A stretch of DNA of 64,000 nt from Rhodopseudomonas palustris HaA2 (lineage in GTDB: Bacteria > Pseudomonadota > Alphaproteobacteria > Rhizobiales > Xanthobacteraceae). Where the stretch lies: the NCBI RefSeq assembly GCF_000013365.1, contig NC_007778.1:1054001-1118000 (forward strand), read 5' to 3'. Below the pieces are notes generated by a model that made no database searches, was not told the origin of the DNA, and was given only the letters and a program-made list of their open reading frames with translations. Position numbers and translations under genes: made by a program. Within the stretch, counting starts at the first letter, position 1, and each line of letters begins with the position of its first letter. Shown here in pieces: positions 44,987 to 55,004 of the stretch.

Positions 44987-46072
44987 ATGGCGCGTATCAC
45001 CTTGAGGCAATTGCTGGACCACGCCGCCGAGCACGGCTATGGCGTGCCCGCGTTCAACATCAACAACATGGAGCAGGGACTGGCGATCATGGAGGCGGCG
45101 GCGGCGGTCGACGCGCCGGTGATCATCCAGGCCTCGCGCGGCGCGCGCTCCTACGCCAACGACATCATGCTGGCGAAGATGATCGACGCGCTGGCGGAGA
45201 TGTATCCCGACATTCCGCTGTGCATGCATCAGGATCACGGCAACGACGAAGCCACCTGCGCCACCGCGATCAAATACGGCTTCACCTCGGTGATGATGGA
45301 CGGCTCGCTCAAGGCGGACGCCAAGACCGCGGCGGATTATGAGTACAACGTCGACATCACCCGCCGCGTCACCGACATGGCGCATTGGGTCGGCGCCTCG
45401 GTCGAGGGCGAGCTCGGCGTGCTCGGCTCGCTCGAGCACGGCGGCGGCGAGCAGGAAGACGGTCACGGCGTCGAGGGCAAGGTCAGCCGCGAGCAGTTGC
45501 TGACCGATCCGGACCAGGCGGTCGATTTCGTCCGCGCCACCAAGGTCGATGCGCTGGCGATCGCGATGGGCACCTCGCATGGCGCCTACAAATTCTCGCG
45601 TAAGCCCGACGGCGACGTGCTCGCCATGAAGGTGGTCGAGGAGATTCACCGCCGGCTGCCGAACACCCATCTGGTGATGCATGGCTCGTCCTCGGTGCCG
45701 CAGGATCTGCAGGAAGCCTTCAACAAATACGGCGGCGCGATGCCGCAGACGTTCGGTGTGCCGGTCGAGGAGATCGTGCGCGGCATCAAGCACGGCGTCC
45801 GCAAGGTCAACATCGACACCGACTGTCGCCTGGCGATGACCGGGGTGTTCCGCAAGATCGCGACCGAGCACAAGGCCGAGTTCGATCCGCGCAAGTTCCT
45901 CAAGCCCGCGATGGACGCGATGCGCGACCTCTGCCGGCTGCGCTTCGAACAGTTCGGCACCGCCGGCCACGCCTCGAAGATCAAGGTGATCCCGCTGTCG
46001 GAAATGGCCAAGCGCTACAAATCCGGCGCGCTCGATCCGCAGATCGGCCAGGTCGCAAGAGCCGCAGAGTAG
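44987..46072 (+). CDS. cbbA: Fructose-bisphosphate aldolase, class II
   Basis: 361 residues. Zn ligands fall in [10 protein letters not shown] and VMHGSSSVP and in the [13 protein letters not shown] segment; [15 protein letters not shown] is the family insert. It interconverts fructose- (and sedoheptulose-) bisphosphate with triose phosphates. AGGAGCCATC precedes ATG 44987. Confidence 0.96.
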   Translation: MARITLRQLLDHAAEHGYGVPAFNINNMEQGLAIMEAAAAVDAPVIIQASRGARSYANDIMLAKMIDALAEMYPDIPLCMHQDHGNDEATCATAIKYGFTSVMMDGSLKADAKTAADYEYNVDITRRVTDMAHWVGASVEGELGVLGSLEHGGGEQEDGHGVEGKVSREQLLTDPDQAVDFVRATKVDALAIAMGTSHGAYKFSRKPDGDVLAMKVVEEIHRRLPNTHLVMHGSSSVPQDLQEAFNKYGGAMPQTFGVPVEEIVRGIKHGVRKVNIDTDCRLAMTGVFRKIATEHKAEFDPRKFLKPAMDAMRDLCRLRFEQFGTAGHASKIKVIPLSEMAKRYKSGALDPQIGQVARAAE

Positions 46073-46130
46073 TTCGAAACAATCGGGAGCGGCCGCCGGC
46101 CGCCCCGCACTCGCCATTCAGGAGACCACG

Positions 46131-47516
46131 ATGGACCAGTCGAGCCGCTACGCCAACCTCAACCTCAAAGAAAGCGATCTGATCGCGGGCGGGCGGCATG
46201 TGCTGTGCGCCTACATCATGAAGCCGAAGGACGGCTTCGGCAATTTCCTGCAGACCGCCGCACATTTTTCGGCCGAATCCTCGACTGGTACCAATGTCGA
46301 AGTCTCCACCACCGACGACTTCACCCGCGGCGTCGATGCGCTGGTCTACGAGATCGACGAAGCCAACAACGTGATGAAGATCGCCTACCCGATCGAACTG
46401 TTCGATCGCAACGTGATCGATGGCCGCGCGATGATCGCCTCGTTCCTGACGCTGACGATCGGCAACAACCAGGGCATGGGCGACGTCGAATACGCCAAGA
46501 TGCACGATTTCTACGTGCCGCCCGCGTATCTGCGGCTGTTCGACGGCCCCTCGACCACGATCCGGGATCTGTGGCGCGTGCTCGGCCGGCCGGTGGTCGA
46601 CGGCGGCTTCATCGTCGGCACCATCATCAAGCCCAAGCTCGGCCTGCGGCCGCAGCCTTTCGCCGATGCCTGCTACGATTTCTGGCTCGGCGGCGATTTC
46701 ATCAAGAACGACGAACCGCAGGGCAATCAGGTGTTTGCGCCGTTCAAGGAGACGGTGCGGGCGGTCAACGAGGCGATGCGCCGCGCCCAGGACAAGACCG
46801 GCGAGCCGAAGCTGTTCTCGTTCAACATCACCGCCGACGATCACTACGAGATGGTGGCGCGCGGCGAATACATCCTCGAGACCTTCGCCGACAACGCCGA
46901 CCACGTCGCCTTCCTGGTCGACGGCTATGTCGCCGGCCCCGCCGCGGTGACCACGGCGCGCCGCGCGTTCCCGAAGCAGTATCTGCACTATCATCGCGCC
47001 GGCCACGGCGCGGTGACCTCGCCGCAGTCAAAGCGCGGCTACACCGCATTCGTGCTGTCGAAGATGGCCCGGCTGCAGGGAGCCTCCGGCATCCACACCG
47101 GCACCATGGGCTTCGGCAAGATGGAAGGCGAAGCCGCCGATCGCGCCATGGCCTACATGATCACCGAAGACTCGGCGGACGGACCGTTCTTCCACCAGGA
47201 ATGGCTCGGCATGAATCCGACCACGCCGATCATCTCCGGCGGCATGAACGCGCTGCGGATGCCCGGCTTCTTCGACAATCTCGGCCACTCCAACCTGATC
47301 ATGACCGCGGGCGGCGGCGCCTTCGGCCATATCGACGGCGGCGCGGCGGGCGCCAAGTCGCTGCGGCAGGCTGAGCAGTGCTGGAAGGCTGGCGCCGATC
47401 CGGTCGAATTCGCCAAGGATCATCGCGAATTCGCCCGCGCCTTCGAGAGCTTCCCGCACGATGCCGATGCGCTGTACCCGAACTGGCGCAATTCGCTCAA
47501 GCTCGCAGCCGCGTAA
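46131..47516 (+). CDS. cbbM: Form II ribulose-1,5-bisphosphate carboxylase/oxygenase
   Basis: 461 residues, no small subunit gene nearby, as expected for form II. Catalytic K167 (TIIKPKL) and the carbamylated K192 with D194/E195 ([12 protein letters not shown]) match the R. rubrum enzyme with a one-residue offset. [33 protein letters not shown] and [15 protein letters not shown] are also form II signatures. AGGAGACCACG precedes ATG 46131. It fixes CO2 and consumes excess reductant in phototrophic growth. Confidence 0.98.
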   Translation: MDQSSRYANLNLKESDLIAGGRHVLCAYIMKPKDGFGNFLQTAAHFSAESSTGTNVEVSTTDDFTRGVDALVYEIDEANNVMKIAYPIELFDRNVIDGRAMIASFLTLTIGNNQGMGDVEYAKMHDFYVPPAYLRLFDGPSTTIRDLWRVLGRPVVDGGFIVGTIIKPKLGLRPQPFADACYDFWLGGDFIKNDEPQGNQVFAPFKETVRAVNEAMRRAQDKTGEPKLFSFNITADDHYEMVARGEYILETFADNADHVAFLVDGYVAGPAAVTTARRAFPKQYLHYHRAGHGAVTSPQSKRGYTAFVLSKMARLQGASGIHTGTMGFGKMEGEAADRAMAYMITEDSADGPFFHQEWLGMNPTTPIISGGMNALRMPGFFDNLGHSNLIMTAGGGAFGHIDGGAAGAKSLRQAEQCWKAGADPVEFAKDHREFARAFESFPHDADALYPNWRNSLKLAAA

Positions 47517-47540
47517 GCGGACAGCCGCCCATCGGAACCG

Positions 47541-47570
47541 AACGGCCCGCCTCGCGCGGGCCGTTTCGTT
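47541..47570 (+). terminator. Terminator of the Calvin operon
   Basis: AACGGCCCGC - CTCGC - GCGGGCCGTT then TCGTT: a perfect 10-bp stem, 24 bp after the cbbM stop. Confidence 0.85.
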
Positions 47571-47637
47571 CGACAGCCACCCGAATTGGGCAATGTCCGA
47601 CCTCCACCGGCCCGGTCAATCTGCCGGCGTTGCGGGT

Positions 47638-47799
47638 TCAGAAGCGCCTGGCGATCAACAGGCAAAGCAGCACCGACCCCGACGACGCGAACACCGTCGC
47701 CATATTCGCCAGGTTGTGGGCGATCACAGTCGTCAGCGAGGTGGAGTACGCCGCCGCCGGCTTGGTCTTGCGGCGGCTTCGAGAGGGCTGCTTCTTCAT
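47638..47799 (-). CDS. Small hypothetical membrane protein, 53 aa
   Basis: Begins MKKQPSRSRRKTKPAAAYST, a very basic tail, followed by one hydrophobic segment (NMATVFASSGSVLLCLLIARRF). This type of small, basic, single-helix protein is common in alphaproteobacteria, but no family is recognised. The ribosome site is weak (CGGGATTTGAC). It is convergent with the Calvin operon. Confidence 0.45.
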   Translation of the reverse strand: MKKQPSRSRRKTKPAAAYSTSLTTVIAHNLANMATVFASSGSVLLCLLIARRF

Positions 47800-48170
47800 G
47801 TCAAATCCCGAACTGACCGGTGCCGTCGCGTCTGACGGCAGGGCAGGGCTGCCCCGGCGTCGGCGGCAGCCTCTCATGGTTGCGCTCCCGAAGCCTTAAT
47901 CAGGCTTGGTGAAGGTCGGCCATCGCGCTCTATGGTTTATGGAAGCCGTCACGGCGCCGGCCGATCGGCAGCAGGCGACTGCGACTGCCCCTCGCAGGGC
48001 GTCGACTTAGAGGCCCTCTGAAACAAAGTCATAATTGTGCTGGATCAATCCAATATTCGTCAGTTCCGGCTTAGATGCGAATTGATAGCGCCTGTTACAA
48101 TCGTTCTAAACTCCGATCGACGCAGCGCTGAATCTCTTGACCTCCGCGGCGACGATTGGAAGAACGAGCG
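47800..48170. promoter_or_regulatory. Upstream region of feoAB
   Basis: No supported gene. TGGATCAATCCA at 48041-48052 is a 5-bp inverted repeat with a 2-nt centre in an AT-rich patch 119 bp before feoA. Regulation by Fur/Irr or FNR-type factors would be expected for feo, but no clear consensus is visible. Confidence 0.4.
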
Positions 48171-48452
48171 ATGACCTCAAAGCTGCATCACAACGGCCAC
48201 CAGCCCATCCTGCTCGGGAATGCGCGGCGCGGTTATCGCGGCGTCGTCCAGGCGATCGATTCGGAAAAGGTGGCGTCCGCGCTTCAGCCGGTGGAACTCG
48301 AAAGCCGGCTGATCGAGCTGGGTTTCGTCGAGGGCGCCAAAATCGAAGTGCTGCACGAAGGGATCATCGGCCGTGATCCGATCGCCGTCCGTGTGGACAA
48401 CATCACGATCGCCGTCCGGCGACGCGAGGCGATGGCCGTCGTATTGATGTGA
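48171..48452 (+). CDS. feoA: FeoA, ferrous iron transport accessory protein
   Basis: 93 residues, SH3-like. LESRLIELGFVEGAKIEVLHEG then RDPIAVRVDNITIAVRRREA is the FeoA pattern. It lies 10 bp before feoB and is thought to modulate that transporter. ATG 48171 follows GGAAG. Confidence 0.93.
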   Translation: MTSKLHHNGHQPILLGNARRGYRGVVQAIDSEKVASALQPVELESRLIELGFVEGAKIEVLHEGIIGRDPIAVRVDNITIAVRRREAMAVVLM

Positions 48453-48462
48453 CGATTGCGCG

Positions 48463-50343
48463 ATGAGCTCGATCGAAAGTCACCCCTTCAATCTCGCGCT
48501 GGTGGGAACGCCGAACAGCGGCAAGACCTCGCTGTTCAACGCGTTGACCGGCAGCCGCCAGAAGGTCGCGAATTACCCCGGCGTCACCGTCGAGCGGAAG
48601 GCCGGCGTGTTCACCACGCCCGGCGGTCGCACCGTCAGCCTGCTCGACCTGCCCGGCACTTATTCGCTGCGCGGTCGCAGCCCGGACGAGGAAATCACCC
48701 GTGACGTCGTGCTCGGCCGGCGGCCGGGTGAGGTCGTGCCGGATCTGATTCTCTGCGTCGCCGATTCCACTAATCTGCGGCTGACCTTCCGGCTGATGCT
48801 CGAGCTCAAGACGATCGGCCGGCCGCTGATGCTGGTGCTGAATATGTACGACATCGCGATGCGTCGCGGCGTCACCGTCGATCTCGAAAAGTTGTCGGAG
48901 CGGCTCGGCATTCCGGTCGTGACCTCGATCGCGGTCCGCAAGGGCGGCACCGTCGATCTGCTGAAGCGGACCGACGAGTTCGCCCTGCGCGAGAGCGCCG
49001 AGCCGACCACCAGCGGCTGGCGGCCGCTGACCACGGCGGAACTGCGCGCCTTGCAGCGGGAGGCCGATCAGATCATTGCCGACTGCGTGAGCCTGCCGGC
49101 GCGGCCGCATACGCTGACGGCCAGGATCGATTCGGTCGTCCTGCATCCGGTGGCCGGCCTCGCGATATTGCTGTTGATCCTGTTCGTGATGTTCCAGGCG
49201 GTGTTCTCTTGGGCACAGCCACTGATGGAGCTGATCTCCGGCGGCTTCGAAGCGCTCGGCGAAGTCGTGCGTGCGACCCTGCCGGAAGGCTTGCTGCAGA
49301 GCTTCCTGCAGAACGGCGTGATCTCCGGCGTCGGCAGCGTCATCGTGTTCCTGCCGCAGATCATCATCATCTTCCTGTTCATCCTGCTGCTGGAAGATCT
49401 CGGCTATATGGCCCGCGCCGCGTTCCTGATGGACCGCATCATGGGCGGCGCCGGCCTGCACGGCCGCGCGTTCATCCCGCTGTTGTCGAGCTTCGCCTGC
49501 GCGATCCCGGGCATCATGTCGACGCGGGTGATCGACAATCGCCGCGACCGGCTGACGACCATCCTGATCGCGCCGCTGATGACCTGTTCGGCCCGAATCC
49601 CGGTCTACACCCTGATCATCTCGGCCTTTATTCCGGCGCAGCAGGTGTTCGGCTGGATCAACCTCCAGGGCCTGGTGATGTTCGGCCTGTACACGGTTGG
49701 CATCGCCAGCGCGCTCGGCGTCTCGGCTTTGATCAAGTTCTTCATGTGGCGCGACTACGAGCCGGCGCCGTTCATGCTGGAACTGCCGGACTACAAGCTG
49801 CCGCGGGTGAAGAGCGTCGCGATCGGCATCTATATCCGCGCCAAGATGTTCCTGCAGCGCGCCGGCACCACGATCTTCTCGATGATGGTGCTGATCTGGT
49901 TCCTGGCGTCGTTCCCGCGGCCGCCGGCCGGCGCCACGGAGCCGGCGATCGACTACAGCCTGGCTTCGATGATCGGCCACGCCGTCGAGCCGGTGCTGGC
50001 GCCGCTGGGCTTCAACTGGCAGATCGGTGTGGCGCTGATCCCGGGCATGGCTGCACGCGAGGTTGCTGTCGCGGCGCTCGGCACCGTGTACGCCATCGAA
50101 GGCGGCAAGGAAGCCGCCGACCAGATCGGCCAGGTGCTCGCGTCGAAATGGAGCCTCGCCACCGCGCTGTCGCTGCTGGCCTGGTTCGTGTTCGCGCCGC
50201 AATGCGCCTCGACGCTCGCCGTGATCAAGCGCGAGACCGGAAGCTGGCGCTGGATGGGCGTGACCTTCATCTACATGTTCGCGCTGGCCTATGTCGCGAG
50301 CCTGATCACCTACAACGTCGCGGTCGCGTTCGGCGCCGGCTGA
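48463..50343 (+). CDS. feoB: FeoB, ferrous iron transporter
   Basis: 626 residues. The N-terminal G domain has GTPNSGKT at 15-22 (G1), NYPGVTVE (G2), LDLPGTYSL (G3) and LNMYD (G4; NxxD). The membrane part has two gate-like repeats with RAAFLMDRIMGGAGLHGRAF and LSSFACAIPGIMSTR, FeoB hallmarks. It is shorter than E. coli FeoB (773) because the C-terminal part is reduced. It imports Fe(II), in demand here for nitrogenase and oxidase. Confidence 0.96.
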   Translation: MSSIESHPFNLALVGTPNSGKTSLFNALTGSRQKVANYPGVTVERKAGVFTTPGGRTVSLLDLPGTYSLRGRSPDEEITRDVVLGRRPGEVVPDLILCVADSTNLRLTFRLMLELKTIGRPLMLVLNMYDIAMRRGVTVDLEKLSERLGIPVVTSIAVRKGGTVDLLKRTDEFALRESAEPTTSGWRPLTTAELRALQREADQIIADCVSLPARPHTLTARIDSVVLHPVAGLAILLLILFVMFQAVFSWAQPLMELISGGFEALGEVVRATLPEGLLQSFLQNGVISGVGSVIVFLPQIIIIFLFILLLEDLGYMARAAFLMDRIMGGAGLHGRAFIPLLSSFACAIPGIMSTRVIDNRRDRLTTILIAPLMTCSARIPVYTLIISAFIPAQQVFGWINLQGLVMFGLYTVGIASALGVSALIKFFMWRDYEPAPFMLELPDYKLPRVKSVAIGIYIRAKMFLQRAGTTIFSMMVLIWFLASFPRPPAGATEPAIDYSLASMIGHAVEPVLAPLGFNWQIGVALIPGMAAREVAVAALGTVYAIEGGKEAADQIGQVLASKWSLATALSLLAWFVFAPQCASTLAVIKRETGSWRWMGVTFIYMFALAYVASLITYNVAVAFGAG

Positions 50344-50351
50344 GGCCTGCT

Positions 50352-51215
50352 CTACACCGGCTGGGTGATGGTCGGATCGCTGGGCGTTCTCTCGGTCTCG
50401 ATTGCGCGGCAGACCGCCTTTGCGATCGTCCGGCCGCGGCCGTCGATGCCGGTCCATTGCGCGTGCCGGCCGCGCGGATCGATCTCCAGCAGCTTGACCT
50501 GAGCCGGCACGTCGCAGCCGTCCCGCACGATGCCGCGAACGATGCCGTCACACGGCGCCCTGATCGCCTCGCTGGACAGGTGCCCCAGCACGAACCCCTT
50601 GAAAACACGGCTGCCGATGTCGACCGGCGTGTGCCAGCGGCCGCTCGTCCGGGAATACTGAAACCGCTCGGCGCCGGCATCGCCCAGCGGGCTGGCGACG
50701 CCGTCCGCGGCATCGGTCCAGCCGCGCGCCACCCGGAGCCCGCTGCGGCCGGGTCTCGTCTCGATGGCGATGTCGCAATTGACGTTCGCCGCAAAACCGG
50801 GGCCGAGGCCGATGCTCGACCGCGCGAGCGGGCGCAGGTCCGGCTTCACGCTGTGCTTTTGCATGCGCGCGTCGACCAGGACGTCGATGCTTGCCACCGA
50901 CAGCAGGTCGGTGAGCGCCAGCCAGGAGACCTGAATAGCCTCGGGCTGCCGTCGCGCCTTGAGAATTTGCACGCCATCGTCCGCGCGAATGCCCGCGATG
51001 CCATCGATCGACACCGGATCTCCGTACAGCGCGTCGTGGAACGACATCCGGCGTCGGATCACCGGCGGAAACGGGTCATGCGACATGACCACGAAGTAGC
51101 CGGCACGGTGCAGATGCACCGCCACGGCAGAGGCGATCTCGTTGGTGCCGAGCACGATCGCAAACGGGCGGCGGCTGTGGTCGATCGGCTGATGCATGCG
51201 GGTCTCAGATGTCAC
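50352..51215 (-). CDS. YqeB/EF2563-like molybdenum-hydroxylase accessory protein
   Basis: 287 residues. It starts with a Rossmann-like RPFAIVLGTNEIASAVAVHL then HRAGYFVVMSHDPFPPVIRRRMSFHDALYGD, which fits the EF2563/YqeB group linked to selenium-dependent molybdenum hydroxylases. The C-terminal half contains KGFVLGHLSSEAIRAPCDGIVRGI, a lipoyl-like hairpin. No molybdenum hydroxylase or selenium gene lies in the window. It converges on feoB with an 8-bp gap. Starts at GTG 51215 or ATG 51197. Confidence 0.65.
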   Translation of the reverse strand: MTSETRMHQPIDHSRRPFAIVLGTNEIASAVAVHLHRAGYFVVMSHDPFPPVIRRRMSFHDALYGDPVSIDGIAGIRADDGVQILKARRQPEAIQVSWLALTDLLSVASIDVLVDARMQKHSVKPDLRPLARSSIGLGPGFAANVNCDIAIETRPGRSGLRVARGWTDAADGVASPLGDAGAERFQYSRTSGRWHTPVDIGSRVFKGFVLGHLSSEAIRAPCDGIVRGIVRDGCDVPAQVKLLEIDPRGRHAQWTGIDGRGRTIAKAVCRAIETERTPSDPTITQPV

Positions 51216-51456
51216 GAATGGTCGATCAGCCGCCCGCTAAGCAAGGCTCGGACCAGTGTGCGGAATTGTCCAAAAGCGTCGACGGGTACCGCCCGACTCC
51301 CGAAGGGTGTCGGAAACATCACTCTTTGTCGTACGGGGCACGCTTCGCCGTGTCGGTCTCATGACATTAGCTGGCAACAGGGCGCCGAAATCGCCTGAAA
51401 GTCGAGCAAGCACCCACTGGCCCAGTTCGTGCAATGCCTGCACCATGAGACAAGCA

Positions 51457-52341
51457 ATGGAGGCACCCGTGCACAGCGAGCCGTTGCAGGCCGAACGGCC
51501 GGGGCATCCGGGAGGGCATGGACCGGACAGTCATGGACCGGGACAGCCAGCGGTCGGCGTCGGGGCCTGTCCGTTTCACAACGATCAACATCAAGCCCGT
51601 TCGGGCAAGCAGAAAACGCTGGTGTTGACCGGCGCCTCTCGCGGCATCGGCCACGCCACCGGGAAGCTGTTCTCCGATGCCGGATGGCGGATCATCACCT
51701 GCTCGCGCCAGCCGTTTTCGGACGATCGCTGTCCGTGGGCCACCGGCATGGAAAACCATGTCGCCGTCGAACTGGCCGATCACCGGGCACTGCCGCGCGC
51801 GATCGATGAGCTCAAGGAAAAACTCGGCGGCGGACCGCTCAGCGCCTTGATCAATAACGCCGCGATCTCGCCGAAGAGCCCGGAAGGCGAGCGCCTCACC
51901 TCCCTGAATACGCCGGTCGGGACCTGGATGAGCGTGTTCCACGTCAATCTGCTGGCGCCGGTGATGCTGGCGCAAGGCCTGTTCGACGAATTGCGCGCCG
52001 GCAGCGGCTCGATCGTCAATGTCACCTCGATCGTCGGTTCGCGCGTGCACCCGTTTGCCGGCAGCGCCTATGCCACGTCCAAGGCGGCGCTGACCTGCCT
52101 CACCCGCGAGATGGCGCACGACTACGCACCCTATGGCATTCGCGTGAACGCGATCGCGCCGGGTGAGATCAAGACCGATATCTTGTCGCCCGAAACCGAG
52201 GCGATGCTGGCGCCGACGATCCCGATGCGCCGTATCGGGACACCGGAGGAAGTGGCAAAGGTGATGTTCTTTCTTTGCTCGGATGCCGCCAGCTATGTCA
52301 CCGGCGAAGAAATTCACATCAACGGCGGCCAGCGCGTCTAG
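51457..52341 (+). CDS. Short-chain dehydrogenase/reductase
   Basis: The SDR core begins about residue 50: KTLVLTGASRGIGHATGKLF (NAD(P) site), NNAAISP, catalytic Ser in NVTSIVGS and YATSK (Tyr/Lys), ending YVTGEEIHINGGQRV. The N-terminal part is polar and Gly/His/Pro-rich with CPFHND and is not part of the fold. The start is uncertain: ATG 51445, 51457 or ATG 51361 are all in frame and none has a good ribosome site. Substrate unknown. It lies between the YqeB-like gene and nifA. Confidence 0.85.
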   Translation: MEAPVHSEPLQAERPGHPGGHGPDSHGPGQPAVGVGACPFHNDQHQARSGKQKTLVLTGASRGIGHATGKLFSDAGWRIITCSRQPFSDDRCPWATGMENHVAVELADHRALPRAIDELKEKLGGGPLSALINNAAISPKSPEGERLTSLNTPVGTWMSVFHVNLLAPVMLAQGLFDELRAGSGSIVNVTSIVGSRVHPFAGSAYATSKAALTCLTREMAHDYAPYGIRVNAIAPGEIKTDILSPETEAMLAPTIPMRRIGTPEEVAKVMFFLCSDAASYVTGEEIHINGGQRV

Positions 52342-52631
52342 CGAATAGCTCGCAATTAGTTTGTTGGTATCTTTGCCGTCTCGGCGCGACTGCGTGTCTT
52401 TTCATCGACTTGTTTTGCGCTGCATCAATGCGAAGCGCGGCTGTTTTCGCTGGTAACTAAGTAATCAGTGCATATTCAGACACTTCCGCTCTGGCGACGA
52501 ACTGTGCAGGTACCGCTATCAACTTCCTCAGTGATGCAGCCAAGTTGAGCACGACATCTGATTGAGGATCATACACAATCTCGTAATGCTCCGGAACTAA
52601 GGGGGATGTCTCAGGAGCGATGGAGATAGCA

Positions 52632-54383
52632 ATGGCTCAGCGCGAAGTACGTCTTGTCGAGAGCGAGCAATCGCGGCAGCCGATGAACCAGAACCCGATA
52701 CCGCTGAGTGAGATTGCGCTCACCGGCATTTTTGAAATCTCCAAGATCCTCACAGCGCCGGCGCGGCTCGAAGTCACGCTCGCGAATGTCGTCAATCTGC
52801 TGCAGTCCTTTCTGCAGATGCGAAATGGCGTCGTGTCGCTGCTGGCCGACGACAGTGTTCCCGACATCACGGTCGGCGTGGGCTGGAACGAAGGCAGCGA
52901 CAATCGCTATCGCGCGCGACTCCCGCAGAAAGCCATCGACCAGATCGTCGCCACCTCGGTGCCGCTGGTCGCCGACAACGTGGCCGCGCATCCGATGTTC
53001 TCCGCCGCCGACGCGCTCGCGCTGGGCGCGACCGACGAGACCCGTGTGTCGTTCATCGGCGTGCCGATCCGGATCGATTCGCGGGTCGTGGGCACCCTGA
53101 CGATCGACCGGGTTCGCGACGGGCAGTCGATCTTCCGGATGGACGCCGATGTCCGGTTCCTGACTATGGTCGCCAATCTGATCGGGCAGACCGTGAAGCT
53201 GCATCGCGTGGTGGCGCGTGATCGCGAGCGGCTGATGGCGGAAAGCCATCGCCTGCAGAAAGAGCTGTACGAGTTGAAGCCGCAGCGCGAGCGCAAGCGC
53301 GTCCGGGTCGACGGCATCGTCGGCGAGAGCCCGGCGATCCGCACGTTGCTCGCCAAGGTCAGCATCATCGCCAAATCGCAGTCGCCGGTGCTTTTGCGCG
53401 GCGAGTCCGGCACCGGCAAGGAACTGATCGCCAAGGCGATCCACGAATTGTCGGCGCGCGCCAACGGGCCCTTCATCAAGATCAACTGCGCCGCGCTGCC
53501 GGAGTCGGTGTTGGAATCCGAACTGTTCGGCCACGAGAAGGGGGCTTTCACCGGCGCGATCGCTTCACGCAAGGGCCGGTTCGAACTCGCCGACAAGGGC
53601 ACGCTGTTTCTCGACGAGATCGGCGAGATCTCGGCCTCGTTCCAGGCCAAGCTGCTGCGCGTGCTGCAGGAGCAGGAGTTCGAGCGGGTCGGCGGCAACC
53701 AGACCATCAAGGTCAACGTCCGAATCGTCGCGGCGACCAACCGCAATCTCGAAGAGGCCGTCGCCCGCAAGGAGTTCCGCGCCGATCTGTACTACCGCAT
53801 CAACGTCGTGCCGATGATCCTGCCGCCGCTGCGCGATAGGCCGACCGATATCCCATTGCTGGCGAGCGAGTTCCTGAAGAACTTCAACAAGGAGAACGAT
53901 CGCGAACTGCAATTCGAGCCGCATGCGCTGGAATTGCTGAAGGCGTGCTCGTTCCCGGGCAACGTTCGCGAACTCGAGAACTGCGTGCGGCGCACGGCGA
54001 CGTTGGCGATCGGGCCGGAAATTACCGACAGCGATTTCGCCTGCCATCAGGACGAATGCCTGTCGGCGATCTTGTGGAAGGGCCACGCCGAACCGGCACC
54101 GGTACGGCCGCGGCCGCAGATTCCGCTGCAGGTGATGCCGCGCAAGGCGCCGCTCGAAGTCGTGGCGCCGCGCGAGGCCGTGAGTGTGTCGCCCGATCCG
54201 GTGTCGACACCCATGTCCGCCGAATCGGCCAACGGCGGGCCGATGTCGGAGCGCGAGCGCTTGGTCAACGCGATGGAGCGATCCGGCTGGGTCCAGGCAA
54301 AGGCCGCCCGGCTGCTCGGCCTGACGCCGCGGCAGATCGGCTACGCGCTGAAGAAGTACGATATCGAGCTCAAACACTTCTGA
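52632..54383 (+). CDS. nifA: NifA, sigma-54-dependent activator of nif genes
   Basis: 583 residues: GAF domain (~30-185), AAA+ domain (~220-460) with GESGTGKE, GAFTGA and LFLDEIGEI, and a Fis-type HTH (ARLLGLTPRQIGYALKKY). The interdomain cysteine pattern C-x11-C (ACSFPGNVRELENC) and C-x4-C (CHQDEC) is the redox/iron motif of oxygen-sensitive rhizobial NifA. ATG 52632 is chosen because GGAG lies 6 nt upstream; ATG 52620 also in frame. It activates the -24/-12 promoters seen before fdxN and nifH. Confidence 0.97.
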   Translation: MAQREVRLVESEQSRQPMNQNPIPLSEIALTGIFEISKILTAPARLEVTLANVVNLLQSFLQMRNGVVSLLADDSVPDITVGVGWNEGSDNRYRARLPQKAIDQIVATSVPLVADNVAAHPMFSAADALALGATDETRVSFIGVPIRIDSRVVGTLTIDRVRDGQSIFRMDADVRFLTMVANLIGQTVKLHRVVARDRERLMAESHRLQKELYELKPQRERKRVRVDGIVGESPAIRTLLAKVSIIAKSQSPVLLRGESGTGKELIAKAIHELSARANGPFIKINCAALPESVLESELFGHEKGAFTGAIASRKGRFELADKGTLFLDEIGEISASFQAKLLRVLQEQEFERVGGNQTIKVNVRIVAATNRNLEEAVARKEFRADLYYRINVVPMILPPLRDRPTDIPLLASEFLKNFNKENDRELQFEPHALELLKACSFPGNVRELENCVRRTATLAIGPEITDSDFACHQDECLSAILWKGHAEPAPVRPRPQIPLQVMPRKAPLEVVAPREAVSVSPDPVSTPMSAESANGGPMSERERLVNAMERSGWVQAKAARLLGLTPRQIGYALKKYDIELKHF

Positions 54384-54439
54384 CAGCGTCTCCGCGGGAA
54401 GTTGTTACTGGTTCGCATTGACAATCGCATCTGCTCATC

Positions 54440-54479
54440 GAGAGCTTCGGTCCTGATCCGCGATCAGACCGAAGCTCTC
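54440..54479 (+). terminator. Long hairpin after nifA
   Basis: GAGAGCTTCGGTC / GACCGAAGCTCTC extended by CTGATC-CGC-GATCAG with one bulged C: about 18 paired bases. Only a weak T-run follows, but the position fits nifA termination. Confidence 0.75.
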
Positions 54480-54504
54480 GTCGGTTCAGGGCTTCGCTTC
54501 GACC

Positions 54505-54538
54505 TGTCAGACTTACGACAAGTGTCAGGCCCCCGACA
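54505..54538 (+). promoter_or_regulatory. Two NifA upstream activator sites
   Basis: TGTCAGACTTACGACA (54505-54520) and TGTCAGGCCCCCGACA (54523-54538) both fit TGT-N10-ACA exactly and are 18 bp apart, ahead of a -24/-12 promoter. Confidence 0.85.
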
Positions 54539-54593
54539 CCACCGGCTTTCTGGCTAACCCCGATAGTCCTTATAAATCAATCACAAGGCCAAC

Positions 54594-54608
54594 TGGCACG
54601 AGGTTTGA
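54594..54608 (+). promoter_or_regulatory. Sigma-54 promoter of the fdxN-nifB operon
   Basis: TGGCACG-AGGT-TTGAA fits TGGCACG-N4-TTGC(A/T) except that the -12 GC reads GA. It is about 45 bp before the fdxN start, 56 bp downstream of the NifA sites. Confidence 0.75.
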
Positions 54609-54652
54609 AAGACAGTTGTTCAACGCAATGTCTGCGAACCCAGGAGTGCCCA

Positions 54653-54847
54653 ATGGCCTACAAGATCGTCACCTCACAATGCACCGTCTGCGGCGCGTGC
54701 GAGTTCGAATGCCCGAACGCCGCGATCTCGATGAAGCGCGGCACCTATGTGATCGACGCCGTCAAGTGCACCGAATGCGAAGGTCACTTCGACAAGCCGC
54801 AATGCGTTGCGGTGTGCCCGGTCGATAACACCTGCGTCCCGGCCTGA
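54653..54847 (+). CDS. fdxN: 2[4Fe-4S] ferredoxin (FdxN type)
   Basis: 64 residues starting [20 protein letters not shown], with clusters held by C-x2-C-x2-C-x3-C and a second C-x2-C-x8-C-x3-C set ([18 protein letters not shown]). Such ferredoxins support NifB and electron delivery to nitrogenase. AGGAG precedes ATG 54653. First gene of the nifB operon. Confidence 0.93.
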   Translation: MAYKIVTSQCTVCGACEFECPNAAISMKRGTYVIDAVKCTECEGHFDKPQCVAVCPVDNTCVPA

Positions 54848-55004
54848 TCATATCGTCGACCGAAAGACCGACCGGCGCCTTGACCGTCGGACGCGTCTTC
54901 GATGGTTCGCCGCGCCCGCAGTTCATCCGAACATCGCCGGCTCGGTTGCAGCACCCCACCCACGGACAAGCCGCCGATCGTGCGGCGATCGAACGAGGCC
55001 GGAC

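Noticed and set aside
52492-52508. Possible -24/-12 promoter before nifA (TGGCGACGAACTGTGCA)
   Set aside because: Spacing between GG and GC is 11 rather than 10, so it does not fit sigma-54.
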